In this document: piece by piece, positions 51,659-59,263 of the stretch
How positions within the stretch are numbered: the stretch's first letter is position 1
Layout: each line of letters opens with the position of its first letter
NCBI RefSeq assembly: GCF_000245795.1
Contig: NZ_JH601133.1
Location: 999,494 to 1,058,756 of the forward strand
From: Facklamia languida CCUG 37842
GTDB lineage: Bacteria > Bacillota > Bacilli > Lactobacillales > Aerococcaceae
Direction: 5' to 3'
DNA: 59,263 nucleotides
Translations under genes and position numbers: made by a program
The notes under the pieces: generated by a model
Seen by the model: the letters and a program-made list of their open reading frames with translations, nothing else
Told to the model about the DNA's origin: nothing
Databases searched by the model: none

Positions 51659-52709
51659 GTTCTGGGGACTGATCATTCTCTTGATCGTGATTGCAGGTGT
51701 TTTTGCTTATAGTTTTCTAAGTAGCAAGCGCCCACAGGCAACGGATTTAACCGGTCGCTTAGGCGGGGAGAAGATTGGCCTCTTTGAGAATCCAAAGTTC
51801 AAGGACTATCTGAAGAAGGAATACAATCTGACCATGGATTACCGGAAGGCAGGATCATTTGATATGGTTCAAGGTGACTTAGAAGCGCAAGACTACCTCT
51901 TCCCATCCAGCCAATTAGCGCTTGAACTCTTCAAGAAACAAGGCCACAAGGCGACCCGTGATGAGATTATCTTCAACACCCCCATCGTCCTCTATTCCTA
52001 TAAACCCATTGTGGACGCTCTGATGAAGGAAGGCATTGTGAGTGAACGAGAAGGGGTCTACTATGTGGATATGGAGGCCTTAGCCCAGTTGATTCTCTCC
52101 GATAAGACCTGGCAGGACTTGGGCTTGAACGGTCCCTTTGGCGATATCCTGGTGGATACGACCGATCCCGCCGCTTCCAATTCGGGCAATATGTTCCTTG
52201 GTTTGCTGGCCAATGCCATGAATGGTAACAAGATGGTGACCATGGATCAGGCCCAGAAGCTCTTACCCAAATTAAAGGCGATCTATCAATCGATCGGCTT
52301 TATGAACACTTCTTCGGCCGACATGTTCAGCCAGTTTCTAACCCTGGGGATGGGGTCTTATCCCATCATTGCGGGTTATGAGAGTCAGCTTCTGGAGTAT
52401 TCTGTCCAAGAGCCAGAGACTTACAAACGGATTAAAGACAATCTCTTTATTCTGTACCCAGAGCCAACTGTCTGGTCGAGTCACCTCTATATCTCCCTGG
52501 ATAAAGAAGCTGAAGTGGGGATTGAAGCTTTAAAGAATCCAAAAGTTCAGGAACTGGCATGGGTTGAGCATGGCTATCGGACGATTGTGGCGGGTTCACA
52601 AGACCAAGACCAATTCCAGATCCCAGGACTTGCTCCCCAAGTGACGAAAATCATGCAGATGCCATCCTATGAAGTCATGGACTACCTGGTCAAGGGGGTC
52701 AGCCCTTAG
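51648..52709 (+). CDS. Second membrane-anchored solute-binding-like protein
   Basis: A 353-residue protein with one N-terminal helix (WGLIILLIVIAGVFAYSFL) and an extracytoplasmic domain with solute-binding-protein traits: EKIGLFENPKFKDYLKKEY, DYLFPSSQLALELFK, FNTPIVLYSYKPIVDAL and TTDPAASNSGNMFLGLL. The DPAASNSGN stretch resembles the TSATQSNSGASAY stretch of the VWA fusion, so the two may be related. ATG 51648 has AGGAGGT ten bases upstream. No transporter partner is encoded nearby. Confidence 0.72.
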   Translation: MKNKFWGLIILLIVIAGVFAYSFLSSKRPQATDLTGRLGGEKIGLFENPKFKDYLKKEYNLTMDYRKAGSFDMVQGDLEAQDYLFPSSQLALELFKKQGHKATRDEIIFNTPIVLYSYKPIVDALMKEGIVSEREGVYYVDMEALAQLILSDKTWQDLGLNGPFGDILVDTTDPAASNSGNMFLGLLANAMNGNKMVTMDQAQKLLPKLKAIYQSIGFMNTSSADMFSQFLTLGMGSYPIIAGYESQLLEYSVQEPETYKRIKDNLFILYPEPTVWSSHLYISLDKEAEVGIEALKNPKVQELAWVEHGYRTIVAGSQDQDQFQIPGLAPQVTKIMQMPSYEVMDYLVKGVSP

Positions 52710-52765
52710 GTTTAACCACAAAAATTGCTATAGCCTGATTCATTTAGCCTCATTAGAAGAACTTG

Positions 52766-52795
52766 TTGAAATTGCCGGATGTTGCCAAGTATAAG
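52766..52795 (+). promoter_or_regulatory. Possible internal promoter before telA
   Basis: TTGAAA (52766-52771), 18-bp spacer, TATAAG (52790-52795), in the only sizeable gap (102 bases) of the operon. Confidence 0.4.
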
Positions 52796-52811
52796 CTAAA
52801 GGAGAATGAAA

Positions 52812-53981
52812 ATGAGTGATAAGAAGGAAATTACCCTAGATGGTCTTATGAAGGCCCAGTCCCAAGCTATCCCCCCTGTTACGGACCTCCATGCGGACAA
52901 GCAGGAATTGATGGCCGTTATTGAACACGAAGTAGCCACCCTGACTCCAGAAGACCGCACCAAGGTAGACCAGATTAAAGATAAGATTGACCTGCAAGAC
53001 ACCCAACTCTTAGCGATCTATGGGGCCAACACCCAGAAGGGGATTGCCCAATTCTCGGATACCATCCTTTCGGAAGTCCGATCCAAGGATGTTGGGGCGG
53101 TCGGTGACTTGATGGCAGACTTGATGGTTAAGGTCCGGGATTTGGATATTTCGGAGATTGGCAACCAATCATTCTTAGATAAGATTCCCTTCTTGAAGAA
53201 CATGCACCAGTCTGTTGACCGGTATTTAGCTAAGTATGATGTGATGGAGAGCCAAATCGATAAGATTCAAGCCCAACTCGAAAGTTCACGGATGATGTTG
53301 TTGAAGGATATCGGGACTTTCGACAAACTTTATGAGAAGAATGTGGAGTACTTCCAAGACCTCCAGCTCTATATTGTAGCCGGTGAGGAGAAGATCCAAG
53401 AGATGCGGCAAGAGACTCTGCCTGCCCTCTTTAAGGAAGCGGAAGCGTCGGGTGAGTCAATGGCCATGCAAGTTGTGAAGGACTTTGAAGATACGGTCAA
53501 CCGCTTTGAGAAAAGGGTCTTCGATCTGAAAACTTCTAAGACCATGGCGATTCAGACGGCCCCTCAGATCAAACTCATCCAGAATAATGACAAGCTACTC
53601 GTTGACAAGGTGACGGATGCGGTGAATAATGTGATTCCTCTATGGAAGTCGCAAGTGGTCATTGCCCTGGGACTTAACCGGCAGAGTCAGGTGATTAAGA
53701 TGCAACAAGAGATCTCGAACACCACCAATGAACTCCTAGAGCGTAATGCTAAGAACTTACGCCAGAACACCATCGCCACAGCCAAGGAAGCAGAACGCTC
53801 GACCATTGATGTTGAGACCCTGAAGAAGGTGAACGATGAACTGATTGCGACAATTGAGGAAACAATCAGTATTCAGAACAATGCTAAGCAAGCTCGCAAG
53901 GAAGCGGAAACAGAACTTACCGCTATTGAGAATAACCTCAAGGAAGCGGTTGTCAAGGCCATCCAACCTTCCGCTTATTAA
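52812..53981 (+). CDS. TelA-family (toxic anion resistance) protein
   Basis: A 389-residue soluble, largely coiled-coil protein of the TelA/KlaA family: LDKIPFLKNMHQSVDRYLAKY, LLKDIGTFDKLYEKN, RFEKRVFDLKTSKTMAIQTAPQ-type region (near residues 235-255) and VIALGLNRQSQVIKMQQEIS. TelA proteins are linked to tellurite and peptide-antibiotic resistance but lack a known reaction; dynamin-like or chaperone roles have been proposed. ATG 52812 has AAAGGAG seven bases upstream. It closes the operon that begins with the SBP-VWA gene. Confidence 0.88.
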   Translation: MSDKKEITLDGLMKAQSQAIPPVTDLHADKQELMAVIEHEVATLTPEDRTKVDQIKDKIDLQDTQLLAIYGANTQKGIAQFSDTILSEVRSKDVGAVGDLMADLMVKVRDLDISEIGNQSFLDKIPFLKNMHQSVDRYLAKYDVMESQIDKIQAQLESSRMMLLKDIGTFDKLYEKNVEYFQDLQLYIVAGEEKIQEMRQETLPALFKEAEASGESMAMQVVKDFEDTVNRFEKRVFDLKTSKTMAIQTAPQIKLIQNNDKLLVDKVTDAVNNVIPLWKSQVVIALGLNRQSQVIKMQQEISNTTNELLERNAKNLRQNTIATAKEAERSTIDVETLKKVNDELIATIEETISIQNNAKQARKEAETELTAIENNLKEAVVKAIQPSAY

Positions 53982-54001
53982 CCCCTTTATCTGCAACAAA
54001 G

Positions 54002-54050
54002 AAGCCCCCAAGCCTCCCATTTAATTGGGACGCTTGAGGGCTTTTTCTTA
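54002..54050 (+). terminator. Intrinsic terminator after telA
   Basis: AAGCCC.CAAGC..CCCA / TGGG..GCTTG.GGGCTT followed by TTTCTT. Confidence 0.85.
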
Positions 54051-54097
54051 TCTTCAGAATTGGTGGGAATAGCTATGGCATATCGATAAGGTTTAGC

Positions 54098-56800
54098 CTA
54101 ACCTTCGTATCGAGCCGCAAATCCTGTCTTGCGTAAGATGTACTTGACGATTTCGACTAAGATCACGATTGAGAAGGATGCCACCATCACGATCAGCCAT
54201 TCATTGCCATTCATTGGATGCACATCAAAGACTTGGTTGATGCCTGGAATCAGAACCACTCCAAGGAGGAGGATACCTGAGACTAGGAAGGCGATATTTA
54301 ACCACTTGTTATCAAACGGATTGCGACTGAATAGTGATCGGAAGACAGATTTCACATTGTAAGCATGGAAGAGCTGGATATTTCCTAGGGTAATAAAGGC
54401 CATGGTTTCTGCTAGGAGGTGACGTTCTTCGCCCACTAAGTTGGTCGTGAGCGGTCCTTCGGCAGCAAACCAGTAGACGAAGAGGGTTAAGGCTGCTTCG
54501 AAAATTCCTTGATAGATAATCGAAGGGGCAACCCCGAAGGATAGGAAGGTATCCTTGGAAGTCCTTGGAGGTTGATTCATTACACCTTTTTCTGCCTTTT
54601 CTAATCCGAGGGCAATGGCTGGGAAGACGTCGGTTACTAAGTTGATCCAGAGAATATGGATCGGTTCGAGGATTGACCAACCTAAGAGGGTGGCAATAAA
54701 GAGTGTTAAGACTTCCCCAAGGTTAGCCGATAAGAGGTACTGGACAGCTTTTTGAATATTAGAGAAGACCTTACGACCTTCTTCAACGGCTACCACAATC
54801 GTTTCAAAGTTATCGTCAGCTAAGACCATATCGGAAGCACCCTTGGAGACTTCCGTTCCAGTAATCCCCATGCCGACTCCAATACTGGCTTGCTTGAGTG
54901 AGGGAGCGTCATTGACCCCATCACCCGTCATGGACACTACAGCATCATTAGCTTGCCATGCCTTAATGATCCGCACCTTATGCTCTGGAGAAACTCGGGC
55001 ATAGACAGAGTAGTTTTGGACTTGATCGATGAGCTCTTCATCGGTTATCTCATTTAATTGGGCCCCAGTTAGGACATGGGCCTCATTGTTAGCTTCGTTT
55101 GGATCCAGAATCGTTAACCGTTCGGCAATGGCTTGAGCGGTCATGGCATGGTCCCCAGTAATCATCACTGTTCGGATACCCGCTTGACGCGCTGTTTCGA
55201 TGGATGACTTAGCCTGTTGACGCTCAGGGTCGATCATGGCAACAAGTCCCGTGAAGATCAGGTCTTGTTCAACATGGTCCGAATCGATGGTTTCTGGCAA
55301 TTGGTCGATGACCTTATAGGCACCCGCCAGTACCCGTAGGGCATTGCGTGCCAGGTCAGTATTGGTCGCGAGAATCTGGTCAACATCCGCTTCTTGGATG
55401 GGGCGAACTTGGCCGTCTTTAACAATTTGAGTCGCTCTTTCAACGAGTTGGTCCGGCGCTCCCTTGACATAAACAAGGTATTGGTCGCCAAACTGGTGGA
55501 TGGTTGACATTAACTTCCGGTCTGAATCAAAAGGTACTTCCTCAACCCGAGGATACTGGTCTAATTGGTCCTGTAGATCCATCTGATGGTCAAGGGCATA
55601 CTTAATCATCGCTGTCTCGGTTGGGTCCCCTAAGACTTGTCCGTCTTCCGCCACCTTGGAATCATTGGGGAAGGTAAAGGAGCGAATGAAGTTGCCTTGA
55701 ATATCTAGGTTGTCCCCTGCATCGTGAACTTGGCCATCATAGTAGACCTTCTCGATAGTCATCTCATTCAAGGTTAAAGTTCCGGTCTTATCGGAACAGA
55801 TGATTTGAGTGGAGCCTAGGGTCTCAACGGCTGGTAGGGTCCGAACGAGGGCCTTACGAGCGGCCATGGTTTGGGTACCCAAGGAAAGGATGATGGTGGT
55901 AATAGCAGGTAGGCCTTCTGGAATGGCTGCTACAGCTAGTGAAATCGAAACGAGTAACATCTGGATAGGACTGAAACCACGTAAGAAGACCCCGACTAAG
56001 AAGGTTAAGACCGCAATACCGATAATCAAGTAGGTTAAGGTCTTACCAAGGTGTTCTTGGTCACGTTGAAGGGGTGTTAATTGCTTATCGGTGGTTGAGA
56101 GCATGGCTGCAATATGGCCAACTTCAGTGTCCATGGCTGTTTGAGTCACAATACCGTGGGCGCGACCATAGGTCACATTGGTAGAGGCAAAGCCCATATT
56201 TGACCGGTCCCCAATGCCTGCATCTTCAGCCACAGTGGCATCAGCATGCTTGTCAACTGGAACGGATTCCCCAGTTAAGGCAGCTTCTTCAATTTTTAGG
56301 GTGTTGGCTTCAATCAAGCGGACATCTGCTGGTACGATATCACCCGCTTCGAGAACGACCAGGTCCCCCGGCACCAATTCAGTTGAATTGACCTTCAAGG
56401 CTTGGCCATCACGAATCACCATTGCCTCAGGCGACGACATGTTTTTAAGCGCGTCAATGGCATCTTCGGCTTTAGATTCTTGGACCACGCCCAGGATCGC
56501 ATTTAGAATTACAACAATTAGGATAATAATAGCATCGCCAGGGCCTTCTCCATTTGAGAAGCCGACAAAGGCAGAAACGAGGGCAGCGACCAATAGGACA
56601 ATAATCATGAAGTCCTTGAATTGATCAATAAATTTTTGTAAGAGGCTGCGATGCTCCTCTTCTTTAATGGCATTTTCACCATACTTTTTTAAGCGATTCT
56701 TCGCTTCTTCTTTAGACAGACCACGTTTCGGGTCCGTTTGTAACTTGTCGATGACCTGGCTTTCAGATGCAGCATGGACAAGCCAATCTTTATTAGACAT
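54098..56800 (-). CDS. P2-type cation-transporting ATPase (probable Mn2+/Ca2+ exporter)
   Basis: A 900-residue P-type ATPase: N-terminal cation-ATPase domain, TGES as EEAALTGESVP (actuator), AVAAIPEGLPAITTI in TM4, DKTGTLTLNEM with phospho-acceptor Asp337, KGAPDQLVERA (nucleotide domain), TGDGVNDAPSLKQ, and LWINLVTDVFPAIALGLE in TM6. PEGLP and NxxxD place it among SERCA-like P2A pumps. The manganese riboswitch directly upstream indicates that manganese induces it, as for YoaB of Lactococcus and MgtA of pneumococcus, which export Mn2+ and/or Ca2+. AAAGGAGG precedes the ATG. Confidence 0.88.
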   Translation of the reverse strand: MSNKDWLVHAASESQVIDKLQTDPKRGLSKEEAKNRLKKYGENAIKEEEHRSLLQKFIDQFKDFMIIVLLVAALVSAFVGFSNGEGPGDAIIILIVVILNAILGVVQESKAEDAIDALKNMSSPEAMVIRDGQALKVNSTELVPGDLVVLEAGDIVPADVRLIEANTLKIEEAALTGESVPVDKHADATVAEDAGIGDRSNMGFASTNVTYGRAHGIVTQTAMDTEVGHIAAMLSTTDKQLTPLQRDQEHLGKTLTYLIIGIAVLTFLVGVFLRGFSPIQMLLVSISLAVAAIPEGLPAITTIILSLGTQTMAARKALVRTLPAVETLGSTQIICSDKTGTLTLNEMTIEKVYYDGQVHDAGDNLDIQGNFIRSFTFPNDSKVAEDGQVLGDPTETAMIKYALDHQMDLQDQLDQYPRVEEVPFDSDRKLMSTIHQFGDQYLVYVKGAPDQLVERATQIVKDGQVRPIQEADVDQILATNTDLARNALRVLAGAYKVIDQLPETIDSDHVEQDLIFTGLVAMIDPERQQAKSSIETARQAGIRTVMITGDHAMTAQAIAERLTILDPNEANNEAHVLTGAQLNEITDEELIDQVQNYSVYARVSPEHKVRIIKAWQANDAVVSMTGDGVNDAPSLKQASIGVGMGITGTEVSKGASDMVLADDNFETIVVAVEEGRKVFSNIQKAVQYLLSANLGEVLTLFIATLLGWSILEPIHILWINLVTDVFPAIALGLEKAEKGVMNQPPRTSKDTFLSFGVAPSIIYQGIFEAALTLFVYWFAAEGPLTTNLVGEERHLLAETMAFITLGNIQLFHAYNVKSVFRSLFSRNPFDNKWLNIAFLVSGILLLGVVLIPGINQVFDVHPMNGNEWLIVMVASFSIVILVEIVKYILRKTGFAARYEG

Positions 56801-56824
56801 TTTCTTTCCTCCTTTATAGTCCAG

Positions 56825-56991
56825 TGTTCACAGGCTAAAAATAAAAGAGACCCATGCCTCCCATAGGCAACGCTAGGCTGCTCGAGCGGCATAAGTCTCA
56901 CTATTTCAGACAGTACCAGTAATTAATAATTACTTGACGGTGTTGATACTATCAAGGTGTCTGACCACCTCTAGTTACTCCCCTATGAACA
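56825..56991 (-). ncRNA. yybP-ykoY manganese riboswitch
   Basis: On the minus strand P1 is formed by TGTTCATAGG (56991-56982) and CCTGTGAACA (56834-56825, one G-U). It encloses the conserved GGGGAGTA directly after the P1 5' strand, ACCGTCAAG further on and GAGACTTATGCC paired with GGCATGGGTCTC. These are the hallmarks of the yybP-ykoY (Mn2+) aptamer. The ribosome binding site of the ATPase starts about 15 bases after P1. CUCUUUUAU at the 3' side of the aptamer can pair with AUAAAGGAG, which suggests translational control. Confidence 0.85.
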
Positions 56992-57001
56992 TCTACAGAT
57001 G

Positions 57002-57029
57002 ATTATAGCAAATCCTACTTGATATGCAA
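57002..57029 (-). promoter_or_regulatory. Promoter of the riboswitch-ATPase transcript
   Basis: Minus strand: TTGCAT (57029-57024), 16-bp spacer ending in TGC, TATAAT (57007-57002). The start of transcription would fall a few bases before the aptamer. Confidence 0.75.
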
Positions 57030-57488
57030 GAATAAAAGCCCTGGTTGTGGAGGGGAGCGGTCAAAGGACCTATTTCTCGGTATAGTCAGTCAAACCTCCT
57101 AGGATCCATTATTATTAAATGATGAATGATTGCTTAAAGCAGTCCGTTCCCAAGGCTTGATTAAAGGGGACGCCCTCCAAAGCTTGGATTGGGGGCGGTT
57201 CCAGTGATGAACAGTAGATCGAATTATTTTTGATCGAACAAGCTCCTTACCGGGTTTCCCCATAAAATATGAAACCAACAGAAACGTCAACCGCAGATCG
57301 TGGTCATCAAAATGACCCAAAAATTTAAATTTATGAATAAACAATGAGCAAAGCATGTAAAATCATCTTTTAATTGTGATAAAGCATAGAGTTACCGTTC
57401 TTCTCGATTGAAATATGATAGATTATAAGTGACCTTTAACTCAATCAGTGAGAAAGATTAAATACCTATTAGTAGGAGGAAGATTTAA
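57030..57488. other. Gene-free spacer upstream of the adhesin gene
   Basis: About 460 bases without a convincing gene. One hairpin, CGCCCTCC / GGGGGCG (57171-57197), has no T-tail. The 3' part is AT-rich and must hold the adhesin promoter, but I cannot name a clear -35/-10 pair. AGGAGG at 57474-57479 is the adhesin ribosome binding site. Confidence 0.4.
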
Positions 57489-59263
57489 ATGACCAAACCG
57501 ATAAAATTTATCATGATCTCGCTAGCGAGTTCGATGATTCTACTACCGACGGTTCTACCAACAGCCACTATCTATGGTCAAGAAATGATGCAAGATACCA
57601 GTGTGATCCATCAATCCTTAATGCCACAATTTAAGGTTCATCTACAGGTCGATGAATTCCAAGGACAAGACCAGAGTCAGATAGATTATGATATTATCGA
57701 CCAAGACCAGCAGGAAGTTGTTTATTCCTATCGTTGGAACGAGGGGCAGACCGCCAATGAACCGATCCAATTGCCTGCAGGTCGTTATCTCTTTCGCTTG
57801 TATGATGGCGGTCAATTCAACCGGCAGGGCCAAAAGGTGATCCCTTATCAGGTTCAATGGTTGGATTCAACAGATGAGGCGAAACGCCACCAGGCCAGTC
57901 ATTCTGGGGAACTAGCAACTTTAAATGATGGAAGCTTGGTATATGACTTTGCCTTTGAGATTAAGGAGTCGATCCCTGCTGAAGACCAGCCGAGCCAGTA
58001 CGACATTTACCTGGTAGGTGAATCAGTCACCAACCCGATTGTTCCGGGAATCGAGCCGAAAGGACTCGAAGAGGAGGATGGTCTCGAGGAAGGGGATCTA
58101 GTAGGGAATGAAGTTGACCAAACCATAGAGGAGGAAACCAACTCCTTAGCATCTGACCAAGGGGAGGCCAATGAAGTCTCTTCTACCAGCGAAGCCGAAC
58201 CCGTCACTTTACAAGCAGACCAATCCGGAATCCAGCTCATTGTAAAAGATAGCCAAGGCCAACCGGTCAAGGATGTCGAAGTCTATGTGGGATATGAATT
58301 GTTGAAGACAGATGATCAAGGGAAGGCTCAATTGATGAATCTCGCTCCTATGACCTATCAAGTGACCTTGGGAATCTTGCCTGAAACGTATCAGAATGCG
58401 GTGCTTGAGCCAACAGAAGTGAATCTTCAAGCGAACCAGATCACCGAACTCACCTTAGAATTAGAAGGGTCCCAAGAAGAAACAGCCACTACTCCGGAAC
58501 CCGTAACCAGCCAAGAAACCAGCGAAGTAACCAGTCAAGAAACCAGCGAAGAACCCGTGACGAGTGAAACCACCACCACGACTGAAGAAGCGACTGGCAG
58601 CCTCGATTTTATCATTCAAGATGACCAGCAAATGGCGGTGGCAGGTGTGCGTGTGCAAGTGATCGATGACCAAGGGCAAGCTCAAGATGTGACGACGGAT
58701 GAACAGGGGCGTGGTCGAATTGATCAATTAAGGCCAGGAACGTATCACTATCAAATCCTTGAAGTGCCGCAAAATTATACTGCTAAGGACGAGCTGATGA
58801 CGGTCCAAGTGCTAGCCAATGAAGCCAACCAACAATGGATTACCATTCAAAGTCAAGAGCCAAGTGCCAGTCTCAATCTCCAAGTGGAGGATCAAGACGG
58901 CCAAGGGATTGAAGGCGTGACCTTGAAGGTCACTGATCCCGCAGGTGAGACGGTCCAAGAAACTACAGACGCCCAGGGACGGGTGAGCTTTGCGGACCTA
59001 CCAGCGGGTGATTACACCTATGAAGTGGTGGACCTTGAAGAAGACTACCAAGGGACCCGGACCGGGCAAGTCAGCTTAACCCCTGGTCAAAGTCAGACCC
59101 AAGACCTGACCTTCCAAGCCCCAAACCCAGTCGGCGACTTAACCCTGCAGTTAATGACGGAAGACGGTCAAGGGCTTGAAGGTGTGATCTTGAAGGTTAC
59201 CAACTCCGCAGGTGAGACGGTTCAAGAAACCACTGATGCCCAGGGACGCGTAAGCTTTGCGGA
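57489..59263 (+). CDS. Surface adhesin with repeated SpaA/Cna-B-like domains (3' truncated by window)
   Basis: An open frame from ATG 57489 (AGGAGG nine bases upstream) runs without a stop to the window end, 591 residues so far. It has a signal peptide of about 35 residues and an N-terminal domain of about 150 residues with no match I know. An acidic linker comes next, then four SpaA/prealbumin-like beta-sandwich modules beginning near residues 240, 372, 458 and 548. They share D-x-x-G-x-x-V-x-x-V...T-D-x-x-G-x-x-x-x-x-L-x-P-G-x-Y. A Thr/Ser/Glu-rich stretch lies near residues 335-368. Modules three and four are almost identical. An LPXTG anchor would be expected beyond the window. Confidence 0.82.
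   Translation, partial: MTKPIKFIMISLASSMILLPTVLPTATIYGQEMMQDTSVIHQSLMPQFKVHLQVDEFQGQDQSQIDYDIIDQDQQEVVYSYRWNEGQTANEPIQLPAGRYLFRLYDGGQFNRQGQKVIPYQVQWLDSTDEAKRHQASHSGELATLNDGSLVYDFAFEIKESIPAEDQPSQYDIYLVGESVTNPIVPGIEPKGLEEEDGLEEGDLVGNEVDQTIEEETNSLASDQGEANEVSSTSEAEPVTLQADQSGIQLIVKDSQGQPVKDVEVYVGYELLKTDDQGKAQLMNLAPMTYQVTLGILPETYQNAVLEPTEVNLQANQITELTLELEGSQEETATTPEPVTSQETSEVTSQETSEEPVTSETTTTTEEATGSLDFIIQDDQQMAVAGVRVQVIDDQGQAQDVTTDEQGRGRIDQLRPGTYHYQILEVPQNYTAKDELMTVQVLANEANQQWITIQSQEPSASLNLQVEDQDGQGIEGVTLKVTDPAGETVQETTDAQGRVSFADLPAGDYTYEVVDLEEDYQGTRTGQVSLTPGQSQTQDLTFQAPNPVGDLTLQLMTEDGQGLEGVILKVTNSAGETVQETTDAQGRVSFA
58896..59263 (+). repeat. 267-bp tandem repeat in the adhesin gene (89 residues)
   Basis: The 101 bases at 58896-58996 recur at 59163-59263 with roughly 85 percent identity, at a period of 267 bases. 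The second copy is cut by the window end, and further copies are likely. Confidence 0.8.

Noticed and set aside
56178-56624. 148-residue plus-strand frame in the P-type ATPase gene
   Set aside because: Antisense of the conserved actuator region; no start signal.
57171-57197. GC-rich hairpin as a terminator
   Set aside because: No T-run on either strand and no gene that would need it.

Overview
The window looks like a chromosomal segment of a low- to mid-GC Gram-positive coccus of the order Lactobacillales. Aerococcaceae (Aerococcus or a relative) is my best guess, but this is inference from gene content, not from a marker gene. The support is a mevalonate-pathway operon, a murB-potABCD cluster as in streptococci, LPXTG-type surface proteins, a LysM/CHAP wall hydrolase, Gram-positive ribosome binding sites (AAGGAGG) and intrinsic terminators after most transcription units. 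No rRNA, tRNA or CRISPR array is visible.

Layout. 1-4.7 kb: tail of an LPQTG-anchored surface protein, an AbgT-family transporter, a TcyP-like symporter and a DUF4430-type lipoprotein. 4.8-10.9 kb: tsaE, a GNAT acetyltransferase, murB and the spermidine/putrescine importer potABCD. 11-16.5 kb: a stand-alone domain that resembles the N-terminal part of PHP-type phosphoesterases behind Pho-box-like repeats, a CsbB/GtrB-like glycosyltransferase, a CpXC zinc-ribbon protein, a flavodoxin-like protein, rpiA and a pyrimidine-nucleoside phosphorylase. 16.7-20.9 kb (minus strand): mvaK1-mvaD-mvaK2-fni, translationally coupled for most of its length. 21.2-23.2 kb: coaA and an unusual GMP synthase that lacks the glutaminase domain. 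23.2-29.3 kb: an AT-rich island inserted at the 3' end of guaA and flanked by a 14-bp direct repeat. It carries a two-gene unit of unknown function and a LanFEG-type lantibiotic-protection ABC transporter with its own two-component system. 29.3-32.3 kb: pyrF-pyrE behind an attenuator-like leader, then an MFS transporter. 32.5-37 kb: fetAB-like metal exporter, a YbgA domain protein, a pyrimidine-dimer glycosylase-like protein, a secreted protein and an aldo/keto reductase. 37.3-39.5 kb: a seven-LysM CHAP hydrolase. 39.7-47.8 kb: an aspartate-to-pyruvate module (aspA, LysR regulator, fumC, malic enzyme), a MATE exporter and gdhA. 47.9-54 kb: an envelope-associated group comprising a DUF308/papain-fold membrane protein, a solute-binding/VWA fusion, an XpaC-like protein, a second solute-binding-like protein and TelA. 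54-57 kb: a P2-type cation ATPase behind a manganese (yybP-ykoY) riboswitch. 57.5 kb to the end: an incomplete SpaA-like repeat adhesin.

The most interesting items are the guaA-targeted island with its orphan lantibiotic-protection module, the glutaminase-less GuaA next to it, the VWA/XpaC/TelA operon whose two solute-binding proteins have no ABC partner, the Mn riboswitch with a readable Shine-Dalgarno sequestration mechanism, and the aspartate catabolic cluster with a shared inverted repeat that is a likely LysR operator.
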